DNA of 64,000 bases, taken from positions 3,435,225 to 3,499,224 of the forward strand of contig OX457040.1 of the NCBI GenBank assembly GCA_949752735.1, given 5' to 3'. The notes beneath the pieces are model-generated. The model had not been told where the DNA came from, ran no database searches, and saw only the letters and a list, made by a program, of their open reading frames with translations. Below, piece after piece: positions 54,690 through 64,000 of the stretch. This stretch comes from Lumbricus terrestris. Its lineage: Eukaryota > Annelida > Clitellata > Crassiclitellata > Lumbricidae. The position numbers and the translations under genes were made by a program. Position 1 is the first letter of the stretch, and each line of letters opens with the position of its first letter.

Positions 54690-55065
54690 CTAATCTAACT
54701 TAATCTAATCTAATCTAATATGAAATTTGTGAAGCGCTTCTCGCAGCAGAGCTACTCAGATGCTTTCTCAGCGTGACAGGTCCATGCAAAGAGAGAGGTC
54801 TTCAAGCAGCGATAGGGTGCAGATGAATTCCCACCAAAATCCTATCACGAATTCCAGAGGGAAGGTCATTCCACATTGAGGGACCCACAACTGCAAAAGC
54901 CCTGTACCGGGTTAATGGGGTTCGTGACCGAGTCACAAGATAGCAGATCGAGACGGTTAGAAGAACGAAGAACAAAGAGCGGATTGCACATCAAGTCAGC
55001 GAAAATATTAAAATAGAGAAAATAAAGTACAGATAATGGTCTGTGCAAACAGGGCTCCTCATCTT
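54690..55065 (-). pseudogene. L2-like LINE 3' end with (TAGAT)n tail
   Basis: The minus strand reads PLFVLRSSNRLDLLSCDSVT, NPINPVQGFCSCGSLNVE, a stop, then NSSAPYRCLKTSLFAWTCHA in other frames. These are an RSS/LLVP block and a GPSMWN-like block of an L2-type C-terminus. The 3' end runs into a TCTAA/TTAGA microsatellite (plus strand about 54690-54718). Its tail differs from the GAGCGCCTCTGAGTAG family, so it is a second L2-type lineage. Confidence 0.72.
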
Positions 55066-55599
55066 ATGCTTTCAACCGAATCACATTTAAGCAACTAGAC
55101 AGAACAGGAAACAAGAATGCATGGAAGGCTTTGACTGCCGAGCAGCGTATGCAAGCAGACTTTTGTCCGGTAAAAGCCTTTGCTCGTGGTTTATACGGCA
55201 GTTAATTTCCATACATTTCAGGATTTCTTCTAAATAACTTGATCGGTCCTTTATTTATCTAGTCACAGACCGTAAGACACCTTTTAAACGTTGGCTTATT
55301 GTTATTATATAATTATGACGCGTTCCTCGTAAATAGCTTAAACGAGCGGTGACCTAATTATGTCAAACCAACCACATTAATGTTTTAGTATATCATAATG
55401 TGACAAAATATATTAAGTGATTTGAAAAAAAGTTTCAAATCGATGGGAAATTTTTTTAAAGACAGCAACGGACTTTGATTCCGTATAAAGTCATTAAATT
55501 CTGCATCCATCCACCGTTTAACCCCACCACAAGCCCACCTCCCTCACGTGTGCTGCAATAAATCCAATCAGTGTTAAGTTCGGTCGAGCTCAATTGCAT

Positions 55600-55690
55600 T
55601 AAGAACCACAAGATGCCGCTAAGCAACGGCAGATTATTCGTTATACTAGAAGTAAAATTAACACCTTTAATAAGAAGTAATATAAAGCTC
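55600..55690 (+). repeat. Dispersed module copy, interrupted by an RTE insertion
   Basis: ACAAGATGCCGCTAAGCAAC, then AATTAACACCTTTAATAAG and AATATAAAGCT. The module resumes after the LINE at 56557 with ATATAAAGCTATAACAC. Confidence 0.78.
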
Positions 55691-56566
55691 TTCTTCTTTA
55701 GGTCTGCTGCCTCTCGGCAGGTCCAGATGCCCAACGACGCCACTCTTCTCGGTGTTGTGCCTTTTCTTTAAGTTTCCCATATCCATCCTTCATCATCCAG
55801 TCCAAGAACTTTTCCCTCGGTCTTCCTCTTCCCCTCTTCCCCTCCATTTTGCCCTACACTATGTCTCTTTGCAAGGAGTTGCCTCTCAGTATATGTCCCA
55901 TCCAGTTCTTCTGCCTTGTTCTAATTGTATTCATCAAGGATCTTTCCTCTTCCACCTTTTTCAATACTTCTTCGTTTGATTTATGCTCTGTCCAGCTGAC
56001 CCTTTCCATCCTTCTCCATATCCACATCTCGAACGCTTCTATTCGTTTGACATCCTCCTTTCTCATCGTCCAGGTCTCTGCTCCGTACAGTGTGACGCTC
56101 CAGATCAGTGCCTGGACCATTCTTTTCTTGATGTCTCGATTCAATCCTCCTTTCAATAGCTCCTTCCTTTTCGTGAACGCTTCTTTCCCAATCCTTCTTT
56201 CCCCATCGCTATCCTCTTCTTGATTTCTTTGTGGCACTTCGCATCCTCCGATATTAGGCTTCCGAGATAGCAAAACTATATAATTTTGTCATTGGCATTA
56301 TCTTGGGAAAAATAGAGAGGTGGTTTCCCGTTGCCTTCCTCTCGGTGTTTTTATTGAGACACCATCTCTAGCGTCGTGTCTTCCACTGTCCGTCCTTTTC
56401 TTCCTTCTCCAGGTGTGTTGGGTTCGCTTATACCGGCGAAAGCTCGGTCGTCCACCACGCACTTTGCTTCCACAGGGGGACCGCGAGTAGGTGGCGTGGT
56501 GGGCAGTTGAGGGGCAGAGGCTTTTTGAGACGCATGCCACCCCCATTCCCACCTTCATATAAAGCT
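55680..56566 (-). pseudogene. RTE-like LINE C-terminal insertion with 10-bp direct flank
   Basis: ATATAAAGCT at 55680-55689 and 56557-56566 encloses a minus-strand RTE fragment (to about 56276). It reads KEAFTKRKELLKGGLNRDIK, KRMVQALIWSVTLYGAETWT, MRKEDVKRIEAFEMWIWRRM, ERVSWTEHKSNEEVLKKVEE, RQKNWMGHILRG, a stop, [16 protein letters not shown] and [15 protein letters not shown]. The outer 56284-56556 part is a different sequence containing GGTGGTTTCCCGTTGCCTTC. Either the LINE carried it or a second insertion lies between the repeats. This is the best preserved RTE C-terminus here, with one stop near 55860. Confidence 0.85.
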
Positions 56567-58118
56567 ATAACACTAATTTATTATTTTTTTGAAAAAAACC
56601 TAATTATATGAGCAAAGATTAGACCTTACAACAGAGACAAACTGCATTAAAATCATCGATAATAGAAATGTTGATGTTGTGAGACAATTGATATAAAACA
56701 ATGTCACTTAAATTACATTAGATGATCCTGTTGTCACAATCTATGAACATAGGAAATGTAAGATGGACTCTTTTAAGTTGTTAATGATGGAACATTGGCG
56801 TCAATTGAACACCTTTCAAAATCAGATTTATTACGTTATATTAAGCACATACTGCATCTGCTTTCCTGAATGAAAACCGGTTGTCGAAGTGCGTGTAAGT
56901 TTGACATCAGAGCCTCATTATTTTCCCCGTGTTGGAGTCGGGATCAGTTTCGAGTGATTTCATTGAACAGGTGCCATATCAATTATACTCGAATAGGTGA
57001 TAGTACATTTTTGTTTTTACACAACGTCATCAAACAGCAACTCATAAGACTGCCTTTGCGTATGAAAGTTGTGGAATTTCTGCTATGAGTAAGGTGAGGG
57101 CCACGCTGCTGTCCTGGCTGTCATGATAATGTAATGCAACGTATAGTCCTGTTATGTGATTATGTAGAGTAGTGCCGATTTACGCGTTTTTGGCATGCCG
57201 CTAATAGTTGGAATCAAGCGTTTGTAGACTATTTGAAGCTAAAGAAATAATTTAGCACGTTTACAAGAAGCGTTGTTATAGTATGAAAATGACAGAATGC
57301 GTTAGTTCCATAAGTTAAATCACTGAATGACTTAACAATGAGTTGCATAAGGTATTTGCCACAGGAAATATTGGAATAATTGAGAAAACATACCTTTCCA
57401 GTGAAATTTCCTACCTAATTGAATACTTTTTCGCAGCCTTTCAATTGTGACTTCGCCACTGGCTGCACTCTGCCATGGAGTGCCAGACTGCCAGTGTCAT
57501 TTCTGAATAAAAGTGGAGGCTTGGTCGACGGGTCCGTGGATGGCTCTGCGGCCATTGACGTTTTGGTGCGTGGACGTCGTCCTTGACGGTCTTGAAGTCA
57601 GATCATCAACGTCAAGACATCCACAAAGAATCAACAGCAAGACAGGTTAACCCCATAATAAACACCGCACCTACTGTGCCCTCACTCCGCACCGTAAGGA
57701 CTGGTTTGTGGCTGGGTAGGAATGAAAAAATCCTGAGCCGCGTATATTCAAGTGAAACTTCGCAGCTAGACAGAATGTGCCGCGACCGCCCCCCCCCCCA
57801 CCTCATCTCGTGATCGTGGCGAAAAACCGGATTTATCCTGATACCCAGTTCGTCACACAACAAAAGAAAACGATATAATCGATATTTATTTTGAATCAAA
57901 ATTAGTCACTTTCCTAATTTATTATCTCCATAGAAATGTTTGATTTTTTGACTTATTATTGGTTGAAAATTCAAGTGAATAATGGGAACCCTTGCTTATT
58001 GGACTAGCTAATGCGGGAATAAACGAGCGTCACGACCTAATAAATGCAATAAATACACTATAAAAGGTGTCTAAAGAAGAGCGACCTAGTCCATTAGTTT
58101 CCGCGTTACCTTTGTCAA

Positions 58119-58120
<2 letters not shown>
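56567..58120. other. Gene-free stretch
   Basis: A module core at about 56807 (TGAACACCTTTCAAAATCAG, then GTTATATTAAGC) and another, inverted, at 58055 (ATACACTATAAAAGGTGTCT). A GTGCCAGACTGCCAGTG block lies near 57481, and a poly-C run at 57789. No gene. Confidence 0.5.

Positions 58121-58175
<55 letters not shown>
58121..58175. repeat. (TA)n microsatellite
   Basis: Uninterrupted AT dinucleotides, about 27 units. Confidence 0.97.
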
Positions 58176-58178
<3 letters not shown>

Positions 58179-58539
58179 TGTGTAGATATTTATATATGCT
58201 CATTAAATTTCTCTCAGTCGGGATGGCAAACTGAATTCCACTACATTCATAAACAAAACACATCCTTCTCTATGTCTCTCTTAATTTACAGTAACCCGTC
58301 ACATCCAACTAGATGTAAGATGACTTGTTTCTTGTTTTGTTTAAATGTATGTAACTTTCCTTGCACAATAGGACTGGTTACATCAGTGACGCTCTGTCGG
58401 AATACCTACTACATGTAGGTCAATACTCTTACAGGCCCAGGTGTCTTCGTCATCTATAGAATATCGTTAAACACTTGAAATGAATACTTCCGGTCTTGAT
58501 CAAATGTCTAAAAACGTAAGGTCGCGTGTTCTGCAGTTA

Positions 58540-58850
58540 AAGCGCAAGTTGTCGCTGAACGGTGAAAAGTGTCATTAAAATAAAAAGCGTGAATTAAACA
58601 CCTCTGTAAAGGAATGTCATAACTTTATATAAATCAAGCAGACTGCGTGTAGTTGCCTCAAACCCCGATAGGTGCATGTATGTATGTTGGCTTTCAATTG
58701 ACATTGAAAATGGCATAAGATTGACGCAAACGAAAAATGTAATCATAGAAATACTTGTGCAGAACTCGACATTGTAACTATCCGAACTCTCGTGATGCCA
58801 GTCACAAGATTTTATGAAGCAGGCGGACGGTCATAATTGTGAAGCCGTAG
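58540..58850 (+). repeat. Long dispersed repeat copy
   Basis: CGCAAGTTGTCGCTGAACGG, GAATTAAACACCTCTGTAAA, ACTTTATATAAATCAAGCAG, TAAGATTGACGCAAACGAAA, GTGCAGAACTCGACATTGTA and CTCTCGTGATGCCAGTCACA, with GAAGCAGGCGGACGGTC. This copy shows that the module core and the GATGCCAGTCACAAGA block belong to one unit of about 300 bp. Confidence 0.85.
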
Positions 58851-58874
58851 CTCAAAAACCGTCGCCTGTCATTT

Positions 58875-59688
58875 ACTAAATACGAATGGCGGACATTTCC
58901 CCCCCTGGACATTTCCCCCCCCGGACATTTCCCCCCCGGACATTTTCCCCTCTGGACGTTTCCCCCCCGATTTCGACTAGGACATTTCCCCCCCCGGACA
59001 TTTCTTCCCCCCTTAACTAAGTCAATCCAGCTTCTATTTCAGGTCTAAAAATACCTTCATCCAGCTTCTATTTAACTTGCGTTTTTTCATCAATAAAGCG
59101 TCTATTTACGATAAAAAATACCTTCATCCAGCTTCTATTTCAGGTCTAAAAATACCTTCATCCAGCTTCTATTTAACTTGCGTTTTTTCATCAATCCAGC
59201 TTCCATTTCAGATCAAAAAATACCTTCATCCAGCTTCTATTTAACTTGCATTTTTTCATCAATCCAGCTTCTATTTCAGATCTAAAAATACCTTCATCCA
59301 GCTTCTATTTAACTTGCGTTTTTTCATCAATCCAGCTTCCATTTCAGATCAAAAAATACCTTCATCCAGCTTCTATTTAACTTGCATTTTTTCATCAATC
59401 CAGCTTCTATTTCAGATCTAAAAATACCTTCATCCAGCTTCTATTTAACTTGCATTTTTCATCAATCCAGCTTCTATTTCACATGTAAAAGGTCTTCATC
59501 CAGCTTCCATTTCTCAAGCGCTTTTTCATATGTTGAGGACCATAAAAACAATGGTTTCCGCATACGGGGGGGGGGAAATGTCCTAGGGTAGGGGGGGAAA
59601 CGTCCGGGGGGGGGAAATGTCCGGGGGGGGGGAAATGTCCGGGGGGGGAAATGTCCAGGGGGGGAAATGTCCGTTTACCACTAAATAC
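58875..59688. mobile_element. Foldback element with GGACATTTCCCCCC arms and 9-bp target duplication
   Basis: ACTAAATAC is duplicated at 58875-58883 and 59680-59688. Between them the left arm (58884-59010) starts GAATGGCGGACATTTCCCC and repeats GGACATTTCCCCCC about seven times. The right arm (59568-59679) is the inverted array and ends, in complement, GGTAAACGGACATTTCC. The interior (59030-59530) is a tandem array of TTCATCAATCCAGCTTCTAT and AAAAATACCTTCATCCAGCT units. A 9-bp duplication is characteristic of MULEs. No coding capacity. Confidence 0.9.
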
Positions 59689-59766
59689 TGCATTATTTGC
59701 TCAAATAGGCGAGAGGAGTCAAACTATGAAATAGCTTTTCGATATATGGTGTGTTTTTATTTTGTA

Positions 59767-60582
59767 ACTAGCTGTACCCGGCCACGCGTTGCTGTGGCTG
59801 AAAAGACTGTCCAACCCTCCCTTCCTACGTCCCCTCCCCTTTCTCCTTCCCCTTCCCCTCTCTTTCCCCATCCCCTTCCTCTCCTCGCCTTCCTCCCCCG
59901 TCCTCTCCTCCCCTCCCGTCCCTCCCCTTCCGTCCCCTGTAGCCACTGTAGAAAGACGCGCGGAAAACGGCCGCAAATGGACGATTTTGCCAAAACCGAC
60001 AGTTACATATAAAATTGCGCTATAGCAGACCGTCGGCTACACGTTTTGAAGAATGCTTGCGTTTGAAACGCGCCCGAAGAATATATATGAAGGTTCAAAC
60101 TCGAAATGGCTGGACTCCATCGACGTCAATCGCATGGAATTAAAAGTTGTGTTTTTGGGTCGTAATTCCTCCCTCTCCTCCCCTCCCGTCCCTCCCCTTC
60201 CGTCCCCTGTAGCCACTGTAGAAAGACGCGCGGAAAACGGCCGCAAATGGACGATTTTGCCAAAACCGACAGTTACATATAAAATTGCGCTATAGCAGAC
60301 CGTCGGCTACACGTTTTGAAGAATGCTTGCGTTTGAAACGCGCCCGAAGAATATATATGAAGGTTCAAACTCGAAATGGCTGGACTCCATCGACGTCAAT
60401 CGCATGGAATTAAAAGTTGTGTTTTTGGGTCGTAAAGATTGCGCTTTTCCCCAAAAGGCATAAAAAAAACCCGGAGATGTTCGAATGGAACGGTTTGCGA
60501 AAATTTTAAAAGGAATCGGTTCAGAACTCTCCGAGAACCGATGTAACAAACTGTAACTTTTTACATTTTTATTTATATAGAT
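59767..60582 (+). repeat. Unclassified repeat family with ACTAGCTGTACCCGG head (long copy 2)
   Basis: Same head and tail as the copy at 50.0 kb. The middle is a pyrimidine-rich, imperfect CCTCC segment. A 270-bp part (about 59896-60165) is repeated at once (60166-60435) with no difference seen apart from the edges: AGCCACTGTAGAAAGACG is at 59941 and 60211. The duplication joint lies in the CCTCTCCTCCCCTCCC stretch and the GGTCGTAA stretch. The near-identity indicates a recent event, or an assembly artefact. Confidence 0.85.
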
Positions 60583-60837
60583 AATTCCTTCTTTAAAAAT
60601 TTACAATTGTAAATGTTTAATTCAAATATATAGTGATAAAAATAATGACTTTTAACGCATGCGGTGTCAAGATTTGCCCAGAAACAATCGATCAATGAAT
60701 ATGTTTTCAATGTTAAAATTAGCAATGAACGACCGAGTTGTTCTACGCCGGATGGACTATTTCTTGTATCCGTGTGTTCCACTAAATAAATTTTACCAGT
60801 ATGGTATTTGATGGTCCTGGGAAACTGCGTCACCTGT

Positions 60838-61879
60838 TTAACCCTCATCCGCACAAGCTAAAATGCAGCTTAATTTGAACAAGGGGGGTCTGGCCAGACC
60901 CCCCGTTTTGATGTGGGTTTTCCATAGGAAATAGTAATTTTTATGTGCCATTTTTGTAAGATGATATCAGAGTAACCCAAAGCAACACTGTGTCAGTCTC
61001 TTTATGCAATATAAATAAGTTTTATGATGAATTTTGAAATTAAATGTTTAGTTACATTAATTGTCACGGTTTGTCATACATGTTCATCGTCGCGGTAGTT
61101 GTCTACCTATAAAATTTGGAAATCAAAATAGAGAAAACATATTTTTAGTAAAATTAGTACTGAATGCTCTTATGATCAGAGTCAGCATGACTGTTTTCTA
61201 GAAAATATCTATAACAAATAATGGAATAGGACTAAACCTAAAATGTAAACACGTAAGCCTATCATATATAGTCCGTTAGCTGTTGCTTTCGGGTTTGTAT
61301 GTCGAATGATGATGTCTTCATCTCGGCTGTTATAAAACTGTCAAAGCTATCTTGAATATTCTCAATGTATCCGTATTGTTTTATTCCGCATCTTCTTTTA
61401 CTGCATTGTGCAACAGAGCACGTCCTATTGGAATTGCTTTTGACCGCCAAAAATTAGGTGGATCTTTGCTTGTATTTAGGTCTCTCGGCTTCAATAGTAT
61501 AGACAATTTCGTCATCATTATCTTCACTATCAGGTCCAGTCTCATCATCGTGTTTATCATCATCTTCAATTTCAACATTGTCTTCATCATAAGAAACATC
61601 TGAATGTTGTACTTCAGACATTGGCATCTCTTCGTATTCACATTCCTTATTGTTTCTCTCACTGTCCAAACTGTCATCATTGTAGTCTCGGCCAGTATTA
61701 CCTTCAGAACTTCCATATAACTAAATCGATTTGGTCGCTTAGATGTTCTAATTGTAGCTCATTAATATAGGAACAAAGTCATAAAAGCAATCTGAGAAAA
61801 TATAACTCCTAAAAAAGTTATGCAGCAAATATATGAAGGGGGGTCTGTCCAGACCCTCCCTTGTGCGGATGAGGGTTAA
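60838..61879. mobile_element. piggyBac-type transposon with acidic N-terminal remnant
   Basis: The element is 60842-61875 (1,034 bp) between TTAA at 60838-60841 and 61876-61879. The ends are perfect 16-bp inverted repeats, CCCTCATCCGCACAAG. A GGGGGGTCTGGCCAGACCCC palindrome lies near the left end, with a diverged match (GGGGGGTCTGTCCAGACCCT) near the right. The interior has a minus-strand acidic reading (61454-61669, with EEMPMSEVQHSDVSYDEDNV then EIEDDDKHDDETGPDSEDND). A second frame contains QDSFDSFITAEM, consistent with the start of a piggyBac transposase, but the catalytic part is deleted. Confidence 0.9.
61262..61716 (-). pseudogene. Probable piggyBac transposase N-terminal remnant
   Basis: An acidic segment rich in Asp/Glu (61454-61669) is followed after a frameshift by CGIKQYGYIENIQDSFDSFI and TAEM, which resembles the F-(K/L)-L-F-(I/F)-(T/D)-E-(E/I) block that begins piggyBac transposase cores. 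No DDD catalytic motif remains. The assignment leans on the TTAA-flanked context. Confidence 0.5.
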
Positions 61880-61895
61880 ATGAGTAAGTCTTGGT

Positions 61896-62239
61896 CAAAG
61901 CTATAAGCATTCATTGACTTACTGACTTATGGCCCCGGCGAAGCCTTCGCCCGATTCAGCCGCTCCTCTGTGGAGAGCCTCCCGTCGACTCTGTCCTGTG
62001 CTCTCCGCGTCGCCTCTCCCACGCTTAATCCCATCCTCAGGCAGTCCTCTTCCATCATATCCATCAATCGCTTCCTGGGCATGCCTCTTCTCCTCTTCCC
62101 ATGCACATATCCATGCAGTCCCACCCTTGAGTATATTCCGCTATGCATTCTGGTGACATGTCCGAAGTGCCGCATTCTTCTTATCTGTATCCAGCGCACA
62201 ATGTCTCGCAAGATACATTAACCCTTGACAAAGCTATAA
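61896..62239 (-). pseudogene. RTE-like LINE C-terminus with 11-bp target duplication
   Basis: CAAAGCTATAA flanks at 61896-61906 and 62229-62239. The minus strand reads IQIRRMRHFGHVTRMHSG, GYVHGKRRRGMPRKRLMDMM, EEDCLRMGLSVGEATRRAQD and RVDGRLSTEERLNRAKASPG, the usual RTE-type C-terminus with HxxR and RGxPRKRxxD blocks. It ends in a short GTCAGTAAGTCAATGAAT tail on the minus strand. The fragment of about 320 bp is a typical 5'-truncated insertion. It lies about 20 bp from the piggyBac end. Confidence 0.85.
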
Positions 62240-63483
62240 ACTGAAAACTCTTACTTCGGGCGAAAATATTAGAACAAAAATTTTGCACACCCTTTATCTA
62301 TAAATATATACTTTTTATTATGCTTGAATGTATTGTGTTTGCCATGTGCGGTGTTCGGCATCTAAGAAAAATACTTGCAAAATTAATAGGTTACAACACG
62401 GACGCGTCATATAGCTAAGCAATGTATGCTCTATTATAGTCGACCTCAATGAACTTTGCAAGCACAGGATGTCGCTAAAAGCTTCAATCTCCTGCGCGGA
62501 ATTTTATAAGAAAAGCGTAGAAATGATTATTATAGCGAAAGGTGACATTAACTGCAGTTAGATCGCAAATTGCCGCTGTAGAGTGGGAACTGTGTTACTG
62601 TGTATTACAAAACAGGTGAACTGAACACCTTTCTTAAATGACATTCAAGCACTATAATAAGGAAAGACTGCACATGTTCGCTACATGTGAAATGTATGTG
62701 AATTATAAATTTAGATGGTTTTGCTTCAATTTCACAAAGATCATTTTTTTTTAAAAAATGTTTCATAAGTTTTCTTTTATCCTTGAATTTTTTTTTTATT
62801 GCATTATTAAATTGATATGATTATGTTTGTGTGTGTGCATGCGTATGTGCGTGTGTATATGTGTGTGTGGGGATTGATAAAAATTTTGAATAATTCTGTA
62901 ATAGATGAAACAGGCATTGAATAAAATGGTCTTGATATTATTGTTTAAGCTGCTAAATGATGGCTGAAGAGTGAATACTTTGATTTTCATATTAATGTTG
63001 AATATCTTATCTGCTTGTAACTTTATTCGTGAAATATGAACATTGAAAATTGCTTGCAAATATGAGATTATGAGAAATGATACGAATTGATGTTGATCTA
63101 AATAAGTAGATGTTGTGTCATGTGAACTTTATGAAATGAGAACTCATAAGAATTGATGTTAATCAAACTAAAAAGGCCTAGATTTTATGTCATGTGAACT
63201 TCATGAAATGTCTAAATTAATGATAATAATACATAAGTGTACATAATGACAATACATATGTGGGCACATGTGTACATGTGCTCATTTGTATATAAAGAAT
63301 TATAGGCATATGTAATTATGGTGACATATGTATATGTATATATATATATATATATATATAAATGCATGTGGGCATAATTTTGCATATATGCTAAATAATA
63401 AATAATGATGCATGTATAAAAGAGGATCGACTACGGCCATTTGGTGAACACTATCGTCATGAAAGGCGGTTAGTCAAATTCAG
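62240..63483. other. Gene-free stretch with module copy, (GT)n-like and (TA)n tracts
   Basis: A dispersed module at 62462-62665 (CAGGATGTCGCTAAAAGC, CAAATTGCCGCTGTAG, GAACACCTTTCTTAAATGAC, CACTATAATAAGG). A GTGTGTG-rich tract at 62826-62871 and a (TA)n at 63335-63360. Two ATGTCATGTGAACTT(C/T)ATGAAATG blocks (about 63115 and 63186) form a local duplication. Confidence 0.6.
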
Positions 63484-63560
63484 GAAGAAAAGAAAAGAAA
63501 AGAACAAAAAAAAGAACAAAAGGAAAAAAGAAAGAAAAAGAAAGTACAAACAGAAACTGC
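63484..63560. repeat. Purine-rich AAAAG/AAAAC tract
   Basis: Imperfect AGAAAAG and GAACAAAA units, plus-strand purine-rich. No gene. Confidence 0.85.
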
Positions 63561-63599
63561 TGAACAGTTAAACAAAAGTGAGCTGCAATACATCAAACT

Positions 63600-64000
63600 T
63601 TAAAGACGTCAACAACCTTTGTAGTTATATGATGTCGTTAAACTGTTGAATAATAATAATAAAAGTTCGGTACATGGTTTTTACCAAAGATGGCTTCAAC
63701 TCGCATTGCATTTGACACAACATCGACCTAACCACCTTCCAGTCGCAAGATGTCGTCAGAAAACGACTTCTGCTCTACGCGGCAACTGTTCAAACTATCG
63801 TAATGCCAGTCGCAAGAGCATACGACGCAGTAGGGCGACCTTAAGTGGGGAATATTTTATTAATGGCACATCATCGTTTGACAGCTAATAATTAACCAAC
63901 CAATATATTATCGGTACAAACGCTGTGTGCTCCGTTGTAAGAATAGGAGCAGTTCCTTCCGCTAATCATGGATATGAAGTGTCACAAGCATCGTTCTCTT
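63600..64000 (+). repeat. Long dispersed repeat copy, cut by the window end
   Basis: TATGATGTCGTTAAACTG, CGCAAGATGTCGTCAG, GTAATGCCAGTCGCAAGAGC, GCAGTAGGGCGACCTTAAGT, CATCGTTTGACAGCTAATAA and TTAACCAACCAATATA with CTAATCATGGATATGAAGTG follow the order in 37400-37560. This gives the 3' half of the family's long form. Confidence 0.82.

Noticed and set aside
61381..61716. 111-codon minus-strand frame as an intact small gene
   Set aside because: It lies inside a TTAA-flanked element, and an overlapping frame gives an acidic piggyBac-like N-terminus. It is more likely an out-of-frame reading of the remnant.

Overview
The window is eukaryotic, animal-type DNA that is A+T-rich and built almost entirely from transposable elements. 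I see no rRNA gene, no bacterial-style operon and no convincing single-copy host gene. An intron-containing transposase gene with GT/AG junctions, decayed L2-like and RTE-like LINEs, tRNA-derived SINEs, hAT, piggyBac and Mutator-like (MULE) DNA transposons, and foldback elements together point to an invertebrate metazoan. I cannot name the species. The foldback elements, with arms made of short tandem units, recall the TU elements of sea urchins, but that is not proof of taxon.

Layout. 1-7.2 kb: LINE fragments (RTE at 0.6 and 5.1 kb, L2 at 2.5 kb), a hAT MITE (3.9-4.7 kb) and dispersed short repeats. 7.2-9.0 kb: a piggyBac-type element with TTAA target duplication, 13-bp inverted ends and a decayed transposase. 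9.5-11.3 kb and 19.5-19.9 kb: one arm of a segmental duplication whose other arm is 28.2-30.25 kb. An insertion of about 8.2 kb splits the first arm. It carries the one intact gene of the window, a three-exon MULE transposase of 772 residues, between inverted repeats of about 90 bp. Its intron 1 holds a MITE with a clean 8-bp target duplication. 20-30 kb: dispersed repeats, a long L2 reverse-transcriptase pseudogene (23.9-25.1 kb), SINEs and L2 tails. 30.8-35.0 kb: a 4.2-kb structure of concentric inverted repeats. 35-43 kb: another small hAT MITE, a nested SINE-like insertion, RT fragments, a piggyBac MITE, and GATA and TA microsatellites. 43.4-46.6 kb: a 3.2-kb hAT-type element with perfect 8-bp target duplication. 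48-62 kb: RTE fragments, two long copies of an unclassified repeat with a conserved head and tail, a tRNA-Asn-like SINE, a second foldback element (58.9-59.7 kb) and a third piggyBac-type element (60.8-61.9 kb).

How the parts relate. The L2 LINEs and one SINE family share the same 3' tail, so the SINE probably uses L2 machinery. Many short dispersed sequences share an ordered module: an AAGATGTCGCTAAAC box, then TTAAACACCTTTAATA, then TTATATAA. Three foldback arrays at three places are made of units beginning GGAC(A/G)(T/A)TT. One of them has a 9-bp target duplication, the length expected of MULEs, so the MULE in this window is a candidate helper. An exact 56-bp copy of the unoccupied piggyBac target lies inside a nearby L2 fragment and works as a molecular fossil of the empty site.
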